From NCBI RefSeq assembly GCF_001905345.1, contig NZ_LFBV01000008.1, forward strand, positions 124,001 to 188,000: DNA of 64,000 nt. Reading direction: 5' to 3'. The number at the start of each line of letters is the position of its first letter. Position 1 is the stretch's first letter. Source of the stretch: Streptomyces uncialis. GTDB taxonomy: Bacteria > Actinomycetota > Actinomycetes > Streptomycetales > Streptomycetaceae. A program made the position numbers and the translations under genes. The notes beneath the pieces were generated by a model, which saw only the letters and a program-made list of their open reading frames with translations, had not been told where the DNA came from and did not search any database. Shown here piece after piece: positions 59,522-64,000 of the stretch.

Positions 59522-60358
59522 CTAGCGCTTCTTGTTCGTCTTGCGGCGGCGGACGATGTACTTGTTCGACGCCTTCTTGGGCGAACGAGTACGGCCTTCC
59601 TTCTGACCCCACGGGGAGACCGGGTGGCGACCACCGGAGGTCTTGCCCTCACCACCACCGTGCGGGTGGTCCACCGGGTTCATCGCCACACCGCGAACGG
59701 TCGGGCGGACGCCAAGCCAGCGCTTACGGCCGGCCTTGCCCCAGTTGATGTTGGACTGCTCGGCGTTGCCGACCTCGCCGACGGTGGCGCGGCAGCGCAC
59801 GTCGACCAGGCGGATCTCACCGGAAGGCATACGAAGGTGGGCCATCGCGCCCTCCTTCGCCAGCAGCTGCACGGAGGCACCGGCGGAGCGGGCGAACTTG
59901 GCGCCGCCGCCCGGACGGAGCTCGATCGCGTGGATCGTGGTACCGACGGGGATGTTACGCAGGGCAAGGTTGTTGCCCGGCTTGATGTCGGCCCCGGGAC
60001 CGTTCTCGACGCGGTCGCCCTGCGACAGGTTGCGGGGGGCGAGGATGTAACGCTTCTCGCCGTCCGCGTAGTGCAGCAGCGCGATGCGCGCGGTGCGGTT
60101 GGGGTCGTATTCGATGTGCGCGACCTTCGCCGGCACGCCGTCCTTGTCGTGCCGACGGAAGTCGATCACTCGGTAGGCGCGCTTGTGTCCGCCACCCTGG
60201 TGGCGAACGGTCACACGACCGGCGTTGTTACGGCCGCCCTTGCTGTGCAGCGGGCGGACCAGCGACTTCTCCGGCGTGGACCGCGTGACCTCGACGAAGT
60301 CGGCGACGCTGGACCCACGACGGCCCGGAGTCGTCGGCTTGTACTTGCGGATACCCAT
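59522..60358 (-). CDS. rplB: 50S ribosomal protein L2
   Basis: The 278-residue L2 supports the peptidyl-transferase centre. It has MGIRKYKPTTPGRRGSSVAD, VTVRHQGGGHKRAYRVIDFR and the conserved VRGVAMNPVDHPHGGGEGKT near the C-terminus. Confidence 0.99.
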   Translation of the reverse strand: MGIRKYKPTTPGRRGSSVADFVEVTRSTPEKSLVRPLHSKGGRNNAGRVTVRHQGGGHKRAYRVIDFRRHDKDGVPAKVAHIEYDPNRTARIALLHYADGEKRYILAPRNLSQGDRVENGPGADIKPGNNLALRNIPVGTTIHAIELRPGGGAKFARSAGASVQLLAKEGAMAHLRMPSGEIRLVDVRCRATVGEVGNAEQSNINWGKAGRKRWLGVRPTVRGVAMNPVDHPHGGGEGKTSGGRHPVSPWGQKEGRTRSPKKASNKYIVRRRKTNKKR

Positions 60359-60396
60359 TTCTCAGTCCTCGTCCGATATCGGACCAAGGCGCTCCG

Positions 60397-60813
60397 TTAG
60401 GAGGCCTGGCCGAAGATGTCGATACGGTCGCCCTCGGCGAGGGTCACGATGGCGCGCTTGGTGTCGGCGCGCTTGCCGAAACCGGTGCGGGTGCGCTTGC
60501 GCTTGCCCTGGCGGTTGATCGTGTTGACCCCGGTGACCTTGACCTCGAAGACCGCCTGGACGGCCTGCTTGATCTGGGTCTTGTTGGCACGCGGGTCCAC
60601 GACGAACGTGTACTTGTTCTCGTCGAGAAGCGCGTAGCTCTTCTCCGAGACGACCGGCTTGAGGAGCACGTCACGGGGATCCGTGAAGGACTTGCTCAGC
60701 GGGGTCTCGACGGTGTTCTTGCCCTCCGTGGCGTGGCGCTTCGCCTTGGCGAGGCGCGCGGCCTTGGCGGCCTTGGCCGCCTTGGAGGCAATGCTCGGGT
60801 GACGCGTGGCCAT
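60397..60813 (-). CDS. rplW: 50S ribosomal protein L23
   Basis: The 138-residue L23 has an Ala/Lys-rich N-terminal extension of about 40 residues (SKAAKAAKAARLAKAKRHAT), then DPRDVLLKPVVSEKSYALLD and NTINRQGKRKRTRTGFGKRA. E. coli L23 has 100 residues. The ATG overlaps the rplD stop (TGATG). Confidence 0.98.
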   Translation of the reverse strand: MATRHPSIASKAAKAAKAARLAKAKRHATEGKNTVETPLSKSFTDPRDVLLKPVVSEKSYALLDENKYTFVVDPRANKTQIKQAVQAVFEVKVTGVNTINRQGKRKRTRTGFGKRADTKRAIVTLAEGDRIDIFGQAS

Positions 60814-61469
60814 CAGGCGTCGCTCCCTTCGGTCTCATCGGCCGTGGTGGGGCCAGACACGAAGGACTCGAAGGCGGCCTGCGTGAAGACCACGTCCTCG
60901 GAGCGGATCACGTCGTACGTGTTCAGCTGGCCCGGCTCCAGGATGTGCACCTGGGGCAGGTTGCGGGCGGACAGCCACGCGGCCTCGTCGGCCCGCTCGA
61001 CGATCAGGAGCAGGTTCTTGCGCTCGCTGATCTTGCCGAAGAGGGTCCTCGCGGCCTTCGTGGAGGGGTTGTCGCCCTCAAGCACGCCGGTGACGACGTG
61101 GATACGGCTGTTGCGGGCCCGGTCGGTGAGGGCACCGCGCAGGGCGGCGGCCTTCATCTTCTTCGGGGTCCGCTGGGAGTAGTCACGCGGCTGCGGGCCG
61201 TGGACGACGCCACCGCCGACGAACTGCGGAGCGCGGGTCGAGCCCTGACGGGCGCGGCCGGTGCCCTTCTGGCGGTAGGGCTTGCGGCCACCGCCGCGGA
61301 CCTCTCCGCGTCGCTTGGTCTTGTGCGTGCCCTGGCGGGCAGCGGCCAGCTGGGCGACAACGACCTGGTGGATCAGCGGAATGCTGACCTTGGCGTCGAA
61401 GATCTCCGCGGGGAGTTCGACGGACCCGGCCTTGTCGCCTGCGGGCGAAAGGATGTCAATGGTGCTCAT
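60813..61469 (-). CDS. rplD: 50S ribosomal protein L4
   Basis: The 218-residue L4 starts MSTIDILSPAGDKAGSVELP, has the tunnel loop TKRRGEVRGGGRKPYRQKGT then GRARQGSTRAPQFVGGGVVH. In E. coli L4 autoregulates the S10 operon. It starts seven bases after the rplC stop. Confidence 0.99.
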   Translation of the reverse strand: MSTIDILSPAGDKAGSVELPAEIFDAKVSIPLIHQVVVAQLAAARQGTHKTKRRGEVRGGGRKPYRQKGTGRARQGSTRAPQFVGGGVVHGPQPRDYSQRTPKKMKAAALRGALTDRARNSRIHVVTGVLEGDNPSTKAARTLFGKISERKNLLLIVERADEAAWLSARNLPQVHILEPGQLNTYDVIRSEDVVFTQAAFESFVSGPTTADETEGSDA

Positions 61470-61476
61470 CGTTACC

Positions 61477-62121
61477 TCAGGCCCCCTTGGCCGCTGTGCG
61501 GACCAGGACGAGGCCGCCGTTCGGACCGGGGACCGCGCCCTTGATGAGCAGCAGACCCTTCTCCGCGTCAACGGCGTGGACGGTCAGGTTCTGGGTGGTG
61601 ACCCGCTCGTTGCCCATGCGACCGGCCATGCGCAGGCCCTTGAAGACCCGGCCGGGGGTGGCGCAGCCACCGATGGAACCGGGCGAGCGGTGCTTGCGCT
61701 GGGTGCCGTGTCCGGCGCCGAGGCCCTTGAAGTTGTGACGCTTCATGACACCGGCGAAGCCCTTGCCCTTGCTCTTGCCGGTCACGTCGACCTTGATGCC
61801 GGCCTCGAAGGTCTCGGCGGTCACTTCCTGGCCGAGGGTGTACTCACTGGCGTCAGCGGTACGGATCTCGACGAGGTGGCGGCGAGGGGTGACGTCGGCC
61901 TTGGAGAAGTGGCCCTTGAGGGGCTTGTTCACCTTGCGAGGGTCGATCTCGCCGAAGGCGATCTGGACCGACTCGTAGCCGTCGATGTCATTCTTACGGA
62001 CCTGGGTGACAACGCAGGGTCCGGCCTTGACCACGGTCACGGGGACGACACGGTTGTTCTCGTCCCAGACCTGGGTCATGCCGAGCTTCTCGCCCAGGAT
62101 GCCCTTGATCTGCTTGGTCAT
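61477..62121 (-). CDS. rplC: 50S ribosomal protein L3
   Basis: The 214-residue L3 starts MTKQIKGILGEKLGMTQVWD and has KGKGFAGVMKRHNFKGLGAG, then HGTQRKHRSPGSIGGCATPG. It is 17 bp after rpsJ. Confidence 0.99.
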   Translation of the reverse strand: MTKQIKGILGEKLGMTQVWDENNRVVPVTVVKAGPCVVTQVRKNDIDGYESVQIAFGEIDPRKVNKPLKGHFSKADVTPRRHLVEIRTADASEYTLGQEVTAETFEAGIKVDVTGKSKGKGFAGVMKRHNFKGLGAGHGTQRKHRSPGSIGGCATPGRVFKGLRMAGRMGNERVTTQNLTVHAVDAEKGLLLIKGAVPGPNGGLVLVRTAAKGA

Positions 62122-62138
62122 CTCGTTACACCGACCCC

Positions 62139-62447
62139 TCAGAGCTTGATCTCGATGTCGACACCGGCCGGGAGGTCGAGTCGCATCAGAGAGTCAACGG
62201 TCTTGGGCGTCGGGTCGAGGATGTCGATCAGGCGCTTGTGCGTGCGCATCTCGAAGTGCTCGCGAGAATCCTTGTACTTGTGCGGCGACTTGATGACGCA
62301 GTACACGTTCTTCTCAGTGGGCAGCGGCACCGGGCCCGCGACCGACGCACCAGTACGCGTCACCGTCTCGACGATCTTCTTCGCCGAGGAATCGATGACC
62401 TCGTGGTCGTAGGCCTTGAGCCGGATGCGGATCTTCTGTCCCGCCAT
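62139..62447 (-). CDS. rpsJ: 30S ribosomal protein S10
   Basis: The 102-residue S10 starts MAGQKIRIRLKAYDHEVIDS, has GPVPLPTEKNVYCVIKSPHK and ends LPAGVDIEIKL. It is the first gene of the S10 operon, behind a 499-bp non-coding region. Confidence 0.99.
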   Translation of the reverse strand: MAGQKIRIRLKAYDHEVIDSSAKKIVETVTRTGASVAGPVPLPTEKNVYCVIKSPHKYKDSREHFEMRTHKRLIDILDPTPKTVDSLMRLDLPAGVDIEIKL

Positions 62448-62946
62448 GGCTACTTGGTAGTCCTGTCTCTAGTGAACGCTCTGGAACCCGGGGGGCTGTG
62501 AAGCGGTCCTCTTCTCCGACCCACGCGGTCGGGTGTGTCGCGGTCTCACCAACATGAATCTCCCTGGAAAAGGGAGTCCCTGCGAGAGACACGCGGTCAC
62601 GGACCGCGGGCCGGGGATGAAAACCACCCACCGGGCGCCTGGCCGGCACCTCACTGACACTTCCCGAAAGATTCCCGTACGTCCGCCCCAGCGCTGCCCG
62701 AAAAGGCAGATAAAGGCGACGAGTACTGTGGGACTCGCTTCCGGTCCTCCCGGCGGGAGGCGCGCAGCATCGATACTCAACCGAGCAACCCGGATAGTCT
62801 GCCACACGGGCCCTCGCCCTGGCCAATCGAGCCGTAGAGGGTACCCCAGGTCACAGACGGCTACGCACGAGGACGCACCGGGTCACCGCCGGACCCGCAC
62901 GGACGGCCCCTGACCAGCCCCTGAGCCGTCCGGAAGCCCGCTCCGG
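62448..62946 (-). promoter_or_regulatory. S10-operon leader and promoter region
   Basis: The 499-bp region upstream of rpsJ has no gene. Two short hairpins lie in what would be the leader: CTCCCT/AGGGAG (62560-62576, 5-base loop) and CGCGGTC/GACCGCG (62592-62608, 3-base loop). The least GC-rich part is 62680-62810, where the minus strand has GTGGCAGACTATCC as a possible -10 region. I cannot fix the start. Leader structures would be candidates for L4-type or other feedback. Confidence 0.4.
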
Positions 62947-63711
62947 TCAGAACCGGTCGACCTTCTCCCCATCGGGCACCCGGTAGCAGCCGGAGACCAC
63001 GGTGACGGAGAGCGCGGGCGGCTCGTTCCTCGCCAGATGGACCACGTTCACGCTGAACTTCCGCTCGTCGTGGTCGGCGGTCAGATTCAGGTTCTTGTTG
63101 CGGCTGGTGTCCCGCTCGTACTGGACGATCTTCCAGCCCTGCTCGGGCAGCCGCTCCCGCAGCCGCTCCATGACCCCGTCGAGCTGCTTGCCCGACGCGG
63201 GGGTGAGGCTCCAGGGGTGCCGCATCTGGAAATGGGTCTCCCGGTCCTGGCCGTCCCCGCACTCACCGACCCGGGGCCCCGGCTCGGTGACCTTGCCCTT
63301 CACCCCGATGAGGTCCAGCAGATCGCTGGAGACCTTCCGGGTGTCGCGGGTGGCGTCCTCGACGCCGCTGGTCCCCGCGGAGGGGACGGGGGCGTCGGTC
63401 TTTCCGGAGTCGTCCATGCCGCATCCAGTGATCGTGGTGAGTGCGAGTGCGAGGGCGGGCGCGAGTGCTCGCGCCCGCGGGGACCGGCGGAGCCGCGGGG
63501 TGCCGCCGGGCCGTGGGGTGCCGCCGGGCCGTGGGGTGCCGCCCGACCGGGGGCCGCTGCCGGGCTCGGCACTGCCGGGCCGGCGGGTGCTGCCGGTCCA
63601 GGGGCTGCCGCCGGGCCGCGTGCCGCCGACGGCCCGGCGGAGGCTGTCGGTCCGGCGGATGCTGGCGGCCCGGCGGGTGGTGTCGGCCCGGCGGAGGCTG
63701 TCAGTCCTCAA
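62947..63711 (-). CDS. Putative lipoprotein of unknown function
   Basis: The protein has a lipobox region ALALALTTITGCGMDD, so it should be exported and lipid-anchored at the Cys, with a mature domain of about 160 residues (DLLDLIGVKGKVTEPGPRVG, HFQMRHPWSLTPASGKQLDG, NLNLTADHDERKFSVNVVHL). The mature part has two more Cys that may pair (VGECGDG, VSGCYRV). I do not recognise the family. The start is uncertain: a TTG at 63711 overlaps the upstream gene and gives a long Arg/Gly/Pro-rich leader (repeats such as GGTPRPGGTPRPGG) before the signal peptide, and no ATG or GTG closer to it was found. Confidence 0.65.
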   Translation of the reverse strand: MRTDSLRRADTTRRAASIRRTDSLRRAVGGTRPGGSPWTGSTRRPGSAEPGSGPRSGGTPRPGGTPRPGGTPRLRRSPRARALAPALALALTTITGCGMDDSGKTDAPVPSAGTSGVEDATRDTRKVSSDLLDLIGVKGKVTEPGPRVGECGDGQDRETHFQMRHPWSLTPASGKQLDGVMERLRERLPEQGWKIVQYERDTSRNKNLNLTADHDERKFSVNVVHLARNEPPALSVTVVSGCYRVPDGEKVDRF

Positions 63712-64000
63712 GCTTCACGTTCCCGTGTTGTCCGGCGACGACCTGGGCCTGGTTCCACAGGCTGGTGGTGCCGGATTTCCAGTAGTCGCTGTGCCCCTCG
63801 GTGTCGGTGGTCATCTGATTGGCGCCGAACGCCTCGTCGCTGGGGATGAGCCATACCCCGCCGCCGAGCCGCCACTCGCTGCCGCCGTGACCGTAACGGC
63901 CGATGTCCGGCACCACGTCCCCGGGCGCCTCCTGGTTCCACACCCGGCCCTCGGGCACGTCCATCCGTTCGGCGGAGCCCACCTGGACCCCCGGGCTGCC
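63701..64000 (-). CDS. Hypothetical protein (C-terminal part)
   Basis: The frame enters from the right edge; 99 residues are visible. The sequence has many Trp and Gly (GGSEWRLGGGVWLIPSDEAF, DYWKSGTTSLWNQAQVVAGQ) and ends HGNVKLED. I do not recognise it. Its stop overlaps the start region of the lipoprotein gene, so the two are probably cotranscribed. Confidence 0.6.
   Translation of the reverse strand, partial: GSPGVQVGSAERMDVPEGRVWNQEAPGDVVPDIGRYGHGGSEWRLGGGVWLIPSDEAFGANQMTTDTEGHSDYWKSGTTSLWNQAQVVAGQHGNVKLED

Noticed and set aside
62448..62946. Small ORFs in the S10 leader
   Set aside because: No frame has a Shine-Dalgarno with a plausible protein, and codon use is not gene-like.

Overview
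This is a chromosomal window of a high-GC actinomycete, almost certainly a Streptomyces. The best evidence is the adjacent BldM and WhiD developmental regulators (BldM also has a sigma-BldN-type promoter), the sigma factor next to guaB, a CIRCE-controlled groES-groEL1 with a His-rich GroEL tail, the wHole S10/spc/alpha ribosomal-protein block without rpsD, and uniform codon use with strong third-position GC. No rRNA, tRNA, CRISPR, IS element or phage gene was seen.

Left part (1-20 kb): the 3' end of a serine hydrolase, glpD, a nucleotide-sugar dehydrogenase homologue, guaB3-guaB (GMP synthesis), the ShbA/SigD-type sigma factor, bldM and whiD (divergent), a LysR regulator divergent from a multicopper oxidase, an SDR, groEL1-groES, two coupled polysaccharide-deacetylase lipoproteins and a THUMP-like methyltransferase. 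Middle (20-42 kb): a TetR/MFS pair around a perfect palindrome, the t6A tRNA-modification and N-acetylation genes tsaB-rimI-tsaD with tsaE nearby, an alpha/beta hydrolase, and cell-wall and cofactor genes (alr, nnr, acpS, glmS, coaA, glmM). Between them lie a catalytically degenerate L,D-transpeptidase-like protein, a 59-residue ORF behind an iron-box-like palindrome, and a large sortase-type surface protein behind a second iron-box-like site. Right part (42-62.5 kb): rplM-rpsI, then truA-rplQ-rpoA-rpsK-rpsM-rpmJ-infA-map-adk-secY, then spc and S10 genes through rpsJ, nearly all on the minus strand and often overlapping by one to four bases. The window ends with two genes of unknown function.

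The most unusual structure is not a gene. Intergenic gaps between about 3.9 and 50.4 kb carry a family of GC-rich hairpin repeats, roughly 40 copies by eye, built around GCGCAGTTCCCCGCGCCCCT. They sit outside coding regions, form tandem arrays of about 142 and 169 bp, and are absent from the compact ribosomal operons. Within them, five copies of a conserved ~150-bp module combine an inverted-repeat core, a variable apical segment and an invariant terminal hairpin. The module looks like a dispersed structured RNA or a non-autonomous element.

All calls were made by reading the sequence. Gene names rest on recognised motifs and gene order, not on database searches.
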